NCBI GenBank assembly: GCA_911728455.2
Contig: OU452229.1
Location: forward strand, 14,046,076-14,110,075
Direction: 5' to 3'
Length of the DNA: 64,000 nucleotides
From: Marthasterias glacialis
Lineage: Eukaryota > Echinodermata > Asteroidea > Forcipulatida > Asteriidae
The translations under genes and the position numbers were made by a program. The notes under the pieces are model-generated. The model was not told the DNA's origin. It worked only from the letters and a program-made list of their open reading frames with translations, and did no database searches. Of this stretch, positions 49,986 to 61,585 are shown piece by piece (the first letter of the stretch is position 1; every line of letters begins with the position of its first letter).

Positions 49986-50343
49986 CGACCGATAACAAGC
50001 GCTTATTTGCCTCTGGGAAGTGTACCGTATCAACCCTCCCATCAACCCACCACGCAGTACCACCCGCACCAGCATGACTGGCCGGGCGTTCACGTCCCAA
50101 GCACCGCCGACCACTCAGGGAGCACCGCTCATCACACCGTGGCGAACATGACACTGTGTCATCCAGCACGCAATGACTATTTAACTGTAACGTCTTCGGC
50201 ATTGGCTGAAGCGTCAAAAGTCCGAGAAATGGGAGGCAGCGTGTCGCCCGAGTCGGTGCCGAGCCCGACGGCGCAAAGCAACGGGCTGATGGACAGCAGT
50301 CATGAGGAGCACGGCTCATTGGAGAAGGGAAATCACAAGAAAG
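49986..50343 (+). CDS. Mox: Second coding exon of the putative Mox/Meox gene (region N-terminal to the homeodomain)
   Basis: A 358-nt exon lies between a pyrimidine-rich acceptor (TTGTCTATAG) and a strong donor (AAAG|GTATGT). Read in phase 0 from the first exon it is open for 119 codons and leaves one base, so the donor is phase 1. The peptide opens RPITSAYLPLGSVPYQ. It has a His/Gln/Pro segment with a single Trp (YHPHQHDWPG), then NDYLTVTSSALAEA, then a Ser-rich acidic stretch ending EKGNHKK. Vertebrate MEOX2 has landmarks in the same order: an isolated Trp before a Pro, an Asp-Tyr followed by Ala-Glu-Ala, and a Ser/Asp tail ending Gly-Asn-Tyr-Lys about 13 residues before the homeodomain. 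Codons here are clearly more GC-rich than the flanks. The homeobox exon is not seen up to 64000, so the next intron exceeds 13.6 kb. Coding status is better supported than family; a different homeobox or AP-2-like factor remains possible. Confidence 0.65.
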
Positions 50344-50926
50344 GTATGTACCGTAATGATGAAAACACATTCAACGTCAATTAGAAATCAGTCCAAAAGC
50401 CAAACTTGCATCATGTTGATGCGTCAAATCATAGAGGCGAAGGACCAGAAACTTATTTAGGCCTAATCCACTTGCCCGAAATGTCCTTCTCCTTGTCTCG
50501 TGTATTCCCTTTTCCTGCTGGCGCTTACTCCGGAAAAATGGACCAAGGTAAATAGCACAGTTTAATACGCAGATACGGAGAATGTACAGGTTCAAGGGTG
50601 TTAAATATCGAGGGGAGGGGGGCTGGGCTTTACGGTATAAGGAAGGGGAAAAAGATGTCTCCTTTAAAAGAAATGTGAGACGCAAAAACTTAAAGGGGCG
50701 CATACTTTGTGAATTCCTATTTTGGTACCTTTGACTTTTTATGTTGCACGCATGAATGTCCACAGATGTTCATTAATAATTCGCCGACAGTTAAAGTAAC
50801 ATTCGCCAGTATTTGGAAAACAGGGATTTTACATCAGCATGTTGCAAAGATGTCTGTACTTGCAGAAGTACATACTCTGTAAAGACTTTTTTTTTAAACC
50901 TATAACAATACTTCTGCACTGCAAAA

Positions 50927-51088
50927 ACTGGGGTGTTAGTTTGATTCTCTTGGTATATTATATATGACAACGCCAGCATGGTGTTAATTTTACCCACGAT
51001 TATTAGCAATGGGGATAACTAACACCATGTCGGTGTTGTCACATATAGATACCGAGAGAATCAATTCAACACCCCAGCTTTTGCAGTG
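50927..51088. mobile_element. Hairpin MITE, family A, copy 3
   Basis: It starts CACTGCAAAAACTGGGG and ends CTTTTGCAGTG. The centre is in the opposite orientation to the other two copies (AGCAATGGGGAT). It lies in the presumed intron 2. Confidence 0.85.
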
Positions 51089-51999
51089 TGAGAAAGGTAA
51101 TAAGAGACCATGATTTACTTTGGGTGTTTTTTTTTAAGAGAACTTAAATTTTGGGATTTTGTTTTTGTAGAAACCAATGATCCGTGTTGAATGAGGTGAG
51201 GGATGATTTTGATGATTTTTTTTAATATACGCGACACCAAATTGCCCACATGAGATGAAATACTTGTGTATACGTAATATTAACCAAAGCCCGACGCATT
51301 GTTACAACACAAACATTTGAATCTGTCACATTGAAAAGCACAACATACTTTAATTAGAGTGCATGATGTTAATTAGAGACAGGTCCATCAGTTTGTTCGT
51401 ATCTTTGGCTGGGTTATCAAGAAGTGTCCATGTTCACCGCTTGGGAAACTTGTGGGGAATGATCCCACGTACCGGTCCCCTGGCCCAAATCATTGGGAGG
51501 CGGGGTGCGGGGTGGGTATCTACCCTCCACATCCCCGTGGATTTACACCCGTGTTTAGTATAGGAACTCTGTATTGATGATATTCGAGTGGAGGGGATCC
51601 ATGGTATGAACATGCAGTGCTGCTTTACACACGTGTAATTTTACACAAATTCCTATTGCTATAATCATCAAGCATACGAGCCCTGTCATCAGGCCTCGAC
51701 TAGATTAAAGCTATGCTGACGGCATATTGGTCTGGGCACACTCAATCCAGTCATCTAGTTTCCAATATTAGCGCTATTCAACTTTTTGTTTATCTCGTAA
51801 CTCCATCAAAATTGATGATGATGCTGCTAGATTTTTTTTAATATATAAAAACAGAAAAGCATTATACAAATTTTGCCTTGAAGGTCATGCTACCAACCTC
51901 GTTACAATGTAATGCACAATGTACATGTACACTATGCGTGACCGATTTACTTCCTGCCAATGTTTACTTTCAGGACCCAATATTTTATTCAAAGAAATT

Positions 52000-52420
52000 A
52001 GCTTGGCACAGAAAAACCTCGCTTAACAAAAATCAGGTACCAGCCAAAATGCCATCAAGTTTACATGAATGCGACCGGGGACCTGCTTGCTTTTGGCTTA
52101 GCAATGAAACTTGCTGAGCAATTTTTGTTTACTGTTAAAAGAGAAAAGAAATCTACAGGCACAAAGTTCATAAAGCCCGCATGTAACTACAAAAAGAAAA
52201 TTGCTAAGCGTAAAAAAAATAACCTTGGTTACCAGCCAAAGTGTCGTATAAAGTGTTAAGTTTTTGCGACTGGTACCACACTCATTTTCTGCTTAGAAGA
52301 TAAAGTGGTTACCAGACAAATTGTCATAAAGTGTTATGGTTTTGCCACGCATTTTTGTCTTGGCTTAGCAGACGCATTTTCTAAGCGGTGTTTTCTGCTG
52401 AACAGATTTCAGAACATTCT
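52000..52420. repeat. CTTAGCA / TTACCAGCCAAA degenerate repeat cluster
   Basis: GGTACCAGCCAAAATG, GGTTACCAGCCAAAGTG and GGTTACCAGACAAATTG are spaced roughly 100-180 bases, each followed by TAAAGTGTTA- and TTTTTG-type strings and TGGCTTAGCA. About three diverged units. The open frames here follow the repeat. Confidence 0.6.
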
Positions 52421-52530
52421 GCCATGGTCGTTGCCCACATGTATGATGACCCAATAGTGTAGAGGAACCTTACTGTTTTCGATTCGGAAGCGTTTTGGAG
52501 GAATCAACATGGCCTCCGTGCATGTTTCAA

Positions 52531-52962
52531 GGATTTCAGCGCTCTTCCTTGACAGTGGTCTGCTGGCCAAATTCTAGTTATACAATACCCAGGGACCAGG
52601 CAAAATTCTCTGCCAACTGGTACGGCTGGCTAGTTTAGTGTTGAAAGTAGATCATTAGTAATTATAAAGTTCAGATTAGTGGGGGAAAACTGGCAGACTA
52701 ATGATGTGACAAGCTAACTCTGGAAAGTTACTCGAACAATTTTAAGGGATTTCAGCGCTCTTCCTTGACAGTGGTCTGCTGGCCAAATTCTAGTTATACA
52801 ACACCCAGGGACCAGGCAAAATTCTCTGCCAACTGGTACGGCTGGCTAGTTTAGTGTTGAAAGTAGATCATTAGTAATCATGAAGTTCAGATTAGTGGGG
52901 AAAAAACTGGCAGACTAATGATGTGACAAGCTAACTCTGGAAAGTTACTCGAACAATTTTTA
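52531..52962. repeat. Recent 216-bp tandem duplication
   Basis: GGATTTCAGCGCTCTTCC starts at 52531 and again at 52747. The two 216-base copies differ by only a handful of substitutions and small indels (for example TACAATACCC against TACAACACCC, AATTATAAAG against AATCATGAAG). The low divergence implies a young event. Confidence 0.95.
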
Positions 52963-53357
52963 GGGCGAACCATGGATTCGCTTTTATGAATTGACGGAAA
53001 CCCGTACTGGTGTGGACCTATTCTATTTTTGTTTAGATCAATACAACCCCCTCATAAGAAACATGTCTGTATAACGCCGGATGAACTTATGTAGAAGTAT
53101 GTGGGCTGCGTTTGGCATTAATTCGGACCAATATCTTATTAGGTTTTCACATTTTTAGGAGTGATCGATCTTATTACACACATGGTATAACTTTAATGGT
53201 GATAACAGGAACAAATTTAATTAATGTAATAATTGCATCGTCGATAAAAAAAATGTTATGTTGTTGTTTTACACTAATAGGCACTAGGCCTATATATGAT
53301 TAGTTAGGATCAAAAACATATTTGTTTAGTTTCAGTCTGAAAGCTTAATTTTTTTAT

Positions 53358-53642
53358 GAAGTTCATACTAGAACCAATTTTTCAGTGAAATATTTCTCTC
53401 TGAAATGCTGTCATATTCAAGAAAACTGTCACTGAAAACCTTTTAAAAACGCAACAGCCGATTTCGGTTGAAATAACCGAAGTTATGGACAACGTGTTTA
53501 CATGCTGTAAAGTGTGCACGGTTTTTCACTATTTTCTCCTGACTCAGACAACGGATTGAGCCCAAATTTTCACAGTTTTTTTTTTCACGTATACGTTGAA
53601 TCACACAAAGTAAGAACACTGCACTATCAGCTTTACCAGTCC
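53358..53642 (+). mobile_element. Dispersed element, copy 2
   Basis: Same ordered strings as the copy at 47756-47998, with an extra segment (CCGATTTCGGTTGAAATAAC) in the middle. It is preceded by the TTTCAGTCTGAAAGCTTA core found at several other places. Confidence 0.7.
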
Positions 53643-54049
53643 AGTATTTAGTGCCTTTAGCATCGATGTGAGATAAGGACTGTATTACTCAATGCTTCCC
53701 GAGTTCTGCGGGAGTGTGTGATCCACAGGTTGATTACTAAAATATAATCTTACTAAAAAAAATGTACAGCTTGCCTTTTTGTGGCACCACACCACCTGAG
53801 AAAAATGAACATTTTAAAAGTTGTCATCTGGGAGAAACATGTCCATAAATTATTTTTGCATGTTGTTCCTTATTTGTCTGCACAAGAGAAATGTACCTAT
53901 TGTAGTTATAGGCCTTATGGTCACATGAAATCATCATTGAAAAAGGGGTGAAGAAGATGTTCACAGCTTAGATTTTCGATTTGTTTACCATGAAAACTAA
54001 GCGGTCAGATGATTGGATCTCTTCCAAAAAACCGAGGTTGCACTTTCGA

Positions 54050-54057
54050 TGACGTCA
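54050..54057. promoter_or_regulatory. Palindromic CRE-like site
   Basis: TGACGTCA within CGATGACGTCATCATAG, a consensus CREB/ATF octamer. A single site without further context; function unproven. Confidence 0.25.
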
Positions 54058-55020
54058 TCATAGCGGTCACCTTTTGCATTTCGCACATAAACACATTTTC
54101 TCATATTTCTCAAACATGAGCACACTTCACGTGATCTCACGGGTTTCCAGGTAAAAAAGACTGACCTCTCATTTTGTTGAAACCATCGGCGTCGTGATCA
54201 TAGTGGTAAATAGGTTACCATACAAGATGGCCCGTAAATGATAAACGGTCTGTTTCGCGGGTCCTGAGCCCAAATTCCTAAAGTTGTTAAAGCGAATTTA
54301 TTTTTTAAGCAGACAAATGGCGGGTTACCATCAGTCACAACATGTAATTGACAGGGCAGTTTGACTGGTAATCTGTTTCTACTAAGCAAGTTTTATGTTG
54401 TACTACGAACTCGGCCCTGGCCTGCACACGTGACGCTATAACAAAGAACAGTACGGCCTTGTGCAAGGACAACGCTTCGTTTGTGTCAAGTATTTCTGTT
54501 GTTTATTTCAGACATTTAAAATACTGAGACCGAGTTTTTCTACGGGAAAAAAAGACAATTTGAAACAATTGTAGGTTGCTTCGTATAAGACGATTTTTTC
54601 AGCGAGTGTTCAGAGAATGAATTATGCATCTAACCTTTAAGGTGATAATTATTCACAATTTGTTATTGGAGAGACATGATATAAATTGAATGTGTGAAAC
54701 TGTTATTAAAGAGATGGGCTTAACCTTTTCCAGTAAATGCGTGCAATGGTTTTACCTGTTCTCGTGTATTTTTAGGTTTTTTTTTTACGTGTTTAAATGT
54801 TTATTTCTCCTCCCGAGGCCAGACGCGATCCGAATCATACACCCTGTTCTTAAAGGTGACGGCATTTCTCATGACAATTCTCAAGAATGTCGATAACTAG
54901 AACCAATTTTATAGTTGAATCTGATAAATGAAAGTAACAATATAAACAAATTAATTAAGGTTTTTTTCACATTTTATGTATTTCTGTCATAATTATAATA
55001 AGATCCATAAAGTATAAACG

Positions 55021-55340
55021 TGTTTGTTTGCTTGTTTGTTTGTTTGTTTGTTTGTTTGTTTGTTTGTTTGTTTGTTTGTTTGTTTGTTTGTTTGTTTGTT
55101 TGTTTGTTTGTTTGTTTGTTTGTTTGTTTGTTTGTTTGTTTGTTTGTTTGTTTGTTTGTTTGTTTGTTTGTTTGTTTGTTTGTTTGTTTGTTGGGTTGTT
55201 TGTTGGGTTGTTTGTTGGGTTGTTGGGTTGTTGGGTTGTTGGTTTGTTGGGTTGTTTGTTGGGTTGTTTGTTGGGTTGTTTGTTGGGTTGTTTGGGGGTT
55301 TGTTTGTTTGGTGGTTTGTTTGGGGGTCTGGGGTTTTTTT
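55021..55340. repeat. TTTG microsatellite grading into TTGGG/TTTG
   Basis: About 42 near-perfect TTTG units run to roughly 55190, then TTGTTTGTTGGG-type units to about 55335. All long open frames here, on both strands, are translations of the repeat. Confidence 0.95.
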
Positions 55341-57394
55341 CACCGCAAGTTTTGTTATGTGATATCAATGTGTTTAAATTATTGCCAAATGCACTTCTTA
55401 CTCCTTATCAGTGAACGCTGGCGAGAGATTCAACTTTACTTTAAACATGTTTTTTTTTCAAAGAAAATTGGCCATTAATTTCGCGTATGAGACACAAGCT
55501 ACAGTCAACTTCACACCGAACACGTTTTATATCACTGGCCTAAGCATCCCAAAGCCCTTGTTTGAGGGATTTAACATGTGTGAATTTGTGAAAATACAAT
55601 CTTGGCAGCAGACAAGAAAAAAGTACGAGGGTCATCGAGACCCCTGAACCTTACATCCCCACAACCCGGGACGCTATCTCCCCTCGCGCTCCGTGAGCCG
55701 CACGGTACCAGATGTGCCAGTCACGGGACTCGCTCGCCGCCCGGGGCAAATCTTTTTAACTTTTTTCCCCTTCGTGTCGTACATATTTGTCTCTCTCAAT
55801 ATGACGGAACTGGGTCGAAACGGCACTTCGTTACCTAGGGCAATCCATATTTCTCAAATTTCTTCGGGTATATAACGGATCTGGCCCTCGGTGAACATTA
55901 CTTGTATGTCCGCAAGCGGCATTAATAAATGCAGCATAGTATCGTGTTTCTACACTCTGTACAGTCGTTGATAAGATAGTAATGGCCAAAGCTTAGCTGA
56001 TAGCGACAGTATGCCGCTATATATGCAACCAGGAACCTACCTCACCTCGGTTTCACTATAGCGGCGGTTTGCGTTATATCGGTGATGGGTTACTTCACAC
56101 TGATGGTTGGACTCGTGATTACCGCTCATTCGACCGAGCATTTATGTTAATCTTAAGACAAATGTTGATACATGGTTATGGTTTGTTTATTTGACAGTTT
56201 GTGATTACTTTGTTGGTCCATTAGCCTAACCATTCAGGCTTTTCATTTCGCAGAAAAATAAAAAGGATAGGCTAAACAAAAAGGGTAAATGCAGATTGAA
56301 GTAGGCTAAAAATTAAAATTGTGACATTGTTCTGGTATAAAAGAAAGGGCCACAGTTTTACGTCAAGCTGTTGAGGACCAGACTGCTCATTCTGAAAGTC
56401 ACCATACGATTGAAGAAAAAAATTCTAACAGCAAAACCAAGTTTTTGTACGTGATGATAAAAGATGTTTTACTCTAAAGCATCTGAAACTTTCGATAATT
56501 TTGGATCAATAGAGAGAATCGTGTTCCGGGAAGAATCAGTGGCACATGAAAAGCAGTTATTTAGCCAATACACTACAAAGTGGATGATTTTTTTCTACAG
56601 CTCGATGTATTATTTTATGGTTCATGTCTGTTGATCAAAATGTAAAACCGATCCTCAGCTGCTAAGCAGTCTACAGCCGAGTGCCGATACTGTACTAAAA
56701 GTGGATTTTGTCTCATTCAAGGTTGAACTTTACAAAGGATATTACAAAGAAAACAGAATGAAGGTTTTAAAAATGTATTGTTACTGTAGTTTTCCTCGTA
56801 GTGTTAAAGGGGCGGTTCAACTCTATTGTATAGGAAGAGTTTACGTTTCTTTTTATCCGTCTTTAGTTTAAATTGAGAAATACACGGTTTAAAATGCCCT
56901 CTCTAAAATAAAATCGAAATAGGTGAACTTGTTTTCGAAAATCGGCGTACATCGGTTTTACACGTTTGTCTGATTTTCTGGACTCGGACGGTATTTCACT
57001 GTCAGGTGGAAATATTTTAATGGAGGAATGGTACCGGCGTGAACTTTATAATCGGTGAGCTTGTCTTCACAAGAATATAGTGTGGTAGATGTTATAGCAA
57101 TTATCTTGTGATTATTACCATTCCTACACTTTTACTTTAACATTCAATTGTTTGTGTTACCTTTAGTACAAAATGCTATGAACACTAGCCCATGGCCACA
57201 TTCTGTGTAAGTAGATCTGGACTAACTCGACTTTCTACCGCTTTCATTTCGCGTCGGTTTTCCGGTATTTTGTAATTTATGGTAAGGTCAACCCCAATAA
57301 AATGCACACACACCAAAAAAAAAAGTAGGGGAATCCACGCTGCGCTGTTTTGAAGTTGTGTCTGAAGGAGTTGTTTGTGGGGTTCTGCGCCCTG

Positions 57395-57665
57395 ACACGT
57401 CCCAAAGTGAGTCAGTTAGCGCTCTGTTCATCCTCAGAAATGTGTCTCCGTGGCGTTTTTATGACTACATTGGCAATCAGATCAATAACGAAGGACGGTT
57501 TCGCAAGCGTCTATGGAAAGCATCAAACGCCGTTCCTGGCTAGGATCTCAGTGTTATTTCTTTTCTTTCTGAGAGAATTCAATCTCAGAAATCTTGGCCC
57601 GGCTGCGAGGTATAGTCGAGCTCGCTGCTTCACCGCCATGAATCAACTGTTAATATACGAGTCCC
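57395..57665. promoter_or_regulatory. Unique GC-elevated block in intron 2, candidate conserved element
   Basis: Contains GGCGTTTTTATGACTACAT, GGCAATCAGATCAATAACG and AACTGTTAATATACGAG: posterior-Hox/Cdx-like TTTATGA, CCAAT-like and TTAAT cores. A short open frame (57358-57543) is protein-like but without family or splice support. Confidence 0.3.
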
Positions 57666-57786
57666 CTTAGTCGTTGAGAGTTATTCCTCTGGTCAATGTA
57701 TTCCAACTGTAGATACCAAACAGAGCTGTACACACTCTTGTGAATGAACTGATTCCATGGCATGCTGGGCTCATGCCCGAGTGTAG

Positions 57787-57804
57787 CCCCCCCCCCCCCC
57801 CCCC
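57787..57804. repeat. Poly-C tract (18 bases)
   Basis: Uninterrupted C18. Confidence 0.9.
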
Positions 57805-58079
57805 TTCTTCTCGCCATAAATCTGTCATTATCTCGAGATGCTTTTACGGGGAATGAACTCTAGTCGTTTATTTGTTGGGTTTCCATGTTCGTTCGCGGTT
57901 GAATGTTTTGGTGGAAATGTTAGTCTTTTACCTGATTGCGGGTCATGAGAGTTGTCAGTGCTTAAGATATCACCTCGCACAATACGATAAAGTCATAACA
58001 CCTTTTTTTACTCGCTTAAAAGACAAAAAAAACGGAGGACGGGTACAGGATTTAGTTCCTTAGCATTTCCAGGCCAAGC

Positions 58080-58420
58080 GTTCTATAGTACATCGAACTC
58101 AGCTTCTGGTGGCTGAGACATCTTAGCGTGGGTTCGAGTCCCGGTCGTGACACTTCTGACCTCGAGCAACACACTCAACGATAATTGATTCTCATCATCC
58201 AGGCGTGTAAGTTGGTACCTGGGAGGGTAGGAGATTGTTGATGTAAATGATTGGCAACCTTTGGGATGGGCCAATTTGGCTGCCGGTGCTGCATAATCAT
58301 AAGGAGTTGACGTGGTTGCAGGAACGCTTTGGGCCCAATAAACATGGGTAGTTATAATGTAAGGCGTTTAGGGACATAACTGGGCTTGGAAAAGCCAATA
58401 ATAAATACACGTTCAATGTT
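58080..58420 (+). mobile_element. tRNA-derived SINE-like element
   Basis: GTGGGTTCGAGTCCCGGTC fits a Pol III B box (GGTTCGAGTCC). The next segment, CTCGAGCAACACACTCAACG, resembles the CTTGAGCAAGACACTTAACC string common behind the B box of invertebrate and deuterostome SINEs. The upstream GGTGGCTGAGACATCTTAGC is a poor A box. No intact cloverleaf. Confidence 0.6.
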
Positions 58421-58937
58421 GTGTTACATAATTCCAAAACTGTATCGTAAAACGGACCTTGTGAAATTTCATCAAAACCTATTAATCATGTTAGAAATTG
58501 GTCTGCTGAAAATCAAAACACAGACGCCATGAATGCCATTCGCCAAGCAGCATCGCTGTTGTTTCTTGAAGATTAAACAAAAGTACCAGGGAAGGAAACT
58601 GTTTTAAACGAAACAAGTTGAGTATTTTGCAGAACAGTTCCTGCGTCAACCTGACATAGAGTGCGTTTTCGAATAGTCCAAATGCCAACAAAAGCGTATC
58701 GATACATAAACCGTTTTACCAGTGCCATGCCCCTTTAACTGCTGTGTCTTGTGGCACTTTGCCTGTCGGTGGAAAGCAGTTGTACAATAAAGATCAGAGT
58801 GCGGTTTATTTCCAAGGATTTCTTCTCGAGAGAGATAGAGAGAGCGATGCTTGCGTTTGTGAACTGAAATAAATGTACTTTTGTTTTTCCGATTTAACCA
58901 TCGTGGTTCACCTTCAGCTTTTGTTTACCTTCATTTG

Positions 58938-58968
<31 letters not shown>
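58938..58968. repeat. Poly-T tract
   Basis: About 28-30 consecutive T, possibly the tail of a retroposed sequence on the - strand. No body was recognised. Confidence 0.85.
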
Positions 58969-59639
58969 GTTCGTCAGGAAAAAATACACAAAACCTCATT
59001 TTCAACCAACCTTTTCTTTATTTGAGTCTGGGCTCTGTGAAATTGACAAGTCACCCGCAGACCATGGAGATATTTCCATACCTGTCATCACTCACCGTTT
59101 TGTGCCTTCGAGGTGTAATGTAGATATACAGTACACCGCACCGCCTTGTCCTCTAACGGTTTACGCTGCAGGGGTAGTGTCCGCACACCATTTTGAGTGT
59201 TTTGCTAGTCAGTGTAGTGTAATCCTGCGGGAGTTTGAAGGACAATTTGGTAATATTATTGACCCTTTTTTTCTTCCATCACTTTCAGTTCTTCCTTATA
59301 TGCACCTCATTTCGTTTTGCACTGTTTGAAGAACAGTGCCAAGTGGAGGTAATTATCAATAATTGCAAAGGTGGTGGCTTGTTTAAGGAACCATGAAACG
59401 TGTGTGATATGTAGGTTCGACGAGGGCGCCCTTCAAAATGGCCGTCGTTTTTCACTTCCGGCTGTGTCTGCTATAGTGTAGTGTTAAGAGTTGAAAATAC
59501 ACAAGTTTTGCATTTCTATTCTTAACAAACAGAAATAGGAATCTTGAAAGTAAATTGTTTAACTTTTTTTGAGAATATTGTTATTTGGAATATGTCTGAA
59601 AGTATCCCCAAGTGTAGATTAATATTTTGAAATTGAAAA

Positions 59640-59667
59640 ATTTTTTTTTTATATATATATATATATG
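59640..59667. repeat. T/AT microsatellite
   Basis: A T-run followed by about nine AT units. Confidence 0.8.
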
Positions 59668-60353
59668 AGTGATGTTTTCAATCTGTTTATTAAACTGAGA
59701 TGTGACACGGTCTTCATATTTTTTCCCCAACCATCCCGTGACGGTAAAACTCGGCCACTGTTGGGCAAGCATTTGCCCTGTCTGTCTGTCCCGGGGTCGG
59801 GGTGTGCCTGTCACAGACACTCTATGGTCTGACATCGGGAGGCAAAGCTTTCGAGGGGGTGCTTGAGTCGCTATGTATACTGCCAAATGAATCCGTGGTC
59901 TAATCCCCGATGACAGACAATTGGAACAAATCTACCCAGGCGTCTGTCTTGCTGGTTAATCCTGCAGGGGGGAAAAAACGCTTGAAAGGAAAAAAGAAGA
60001 AATAAAACATAAATAAAGTCAATTTTTGAGTAAAAATATTAAATCGGTCAGTTTGATGCCTCGAGGCAGGTTGACCCCTGCGCACTGTAAAACGATACCA
60101 GTAGTTTCACTTCCGCGCGTGAATCGCAAACTAGCGTGCAAGAATGCGTGGTAAATATTCTTGACAAAATACTGTTTAAAAATTGCATGTAAATTGCGTT
60201 GCCTCGGGCAAAACCATGTTCATTACACACTCAATGTAATGCTGCATAGCATTGGTTGTAAGAATGGGAGTTAACTATCACAATTTTATTAGAGTCCAAA
60301 TCTGTTTTGATGACGAGCTATGTGTTGATCAGAAATAGGCTTTATCAGTTTGG

Positions 60354-60385
60354 TTTGATTTGATTTGATTTGATTTGATTTGAAA
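60354..60385. repeat. TTTGA microsatellite
   Basis: Six or so TTTGA units. Confidence 0.85.
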
Positions 60386-60709
60386 TGGTTTATTTATATT
60401 CGATCATTGCAGCCAACAGTTGAACAGCGGCCAGATTACATAAAAAAATACCATTCAAAAAATGTACCAGAAGCTTTAGAAAGAGATTAAACAAAAACGA
60501 TGTAAACATTAAACAAAGACAGTCAGTTGTGAAAAAGGAGCTGAAGTTACTCTGGAGGAATGTCCCTTTTTGGTTTGGAATTCCTCTTTTTTTTACCATT
60601 GAGAAAAGATAATCGAGAAACTGTGAAGGAAAATTTGATAGCATTTTCAATGAGTTAGCTCAACCGAGACATGGTTGGGCATGAAATCAAACCGAGGCCT
60701 AGGAATAGC

Positions 60710-61585
60710 AGTGTGTCGATACTCGTACTCGAGGACTGCATGTAAACTTGTAAACGGCTAGCAAAATGCTAGCCTGAACATCTGAAGTCATAGCGAGGCT
60801 CGTGAATAACACCAGATACCGGCCTTTGGATCATCCTCGTTCCTGCCGAATGTACCTTTTTGACCTCGCATCACTGTGACATAATACTGTGTCTGTACGC
60901 ACACGCTACACTGAACAAACACTTGGTGGGCGTGTTATATCTCTGTAAGTCTGGTAGTTACGCGTCACTGCCTACCAAGGTACAAATAAAACTATTGTGT
61001 TTATAAGACAAGTGCCTGTCTTTATATCCACAGATAAAGACAGGGGGACCAGTCTAGCAAAATACTTGTACTCGAAGTCATTACTCGATGGAAAAACATA
61101 TGCTATAAGTCATGTACTCGATGCTCGACTGAAAATGTACTCGAAGTCGATTTTAAGTACTCGTGGTCGAAAAACGTTTGTCTAAATTATGTTGCGTTAA
61201 TGTAAATTAAGCCACTGCTTTCCTCCAGGGATTAGAGGAATAAAGCTCTGGAAAAAGTAAAATTGAAGTTGTCTTTGATGTTTTCATGTTTACAAGATAG
61301 TCATTATAGCATGCAACATGTTGTCATCTTGAAATTAGTCGCAATACAAGAAATGTTATGATACCTCATTAGGCAGTATTGTTCTTTATAAATCGCACTC
61401 GTAGATCCAAGCACTCGATACTCGGTTGTTAGACTCGGTTCTCGGATATCATAATACTCGATACTCAGACACCTGTACTCGTACACGATGGCCCCTTAGT
61501 ACTCGTATTCGAGTACTATTCGACCACCTTAATACTCGGCAGTACTTGACAGTCGACTGAAAAGTACTTGACTACAACACTAGAA
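60710..61585. repeat. TACTCGA-rich degenerate repeat with opposed ends
   Basis: GATACTCGTACTCGAGG at about 60718 opens the stretch. TACTCGAAGTC, GTACTCGATGCTCGAC, ATACTCGGTT, GTACTCGTATTCGAGTAC and AGTACTTGACTACAACACTA follow to about 61585. Two dense clusters (61055-61175 and 61400-61575) are separated by ordinary sequence. Could be one decayed element with TACTCG-rich ends. Confidence 0.55.

Noticed and set aside
55020..55478. Open frames of 112-152 codons on + and 116-133 on -
   Set aside because: They translate the TTTG microsatellite (VCLF or NKQT repeats) and occur in several frames at once.
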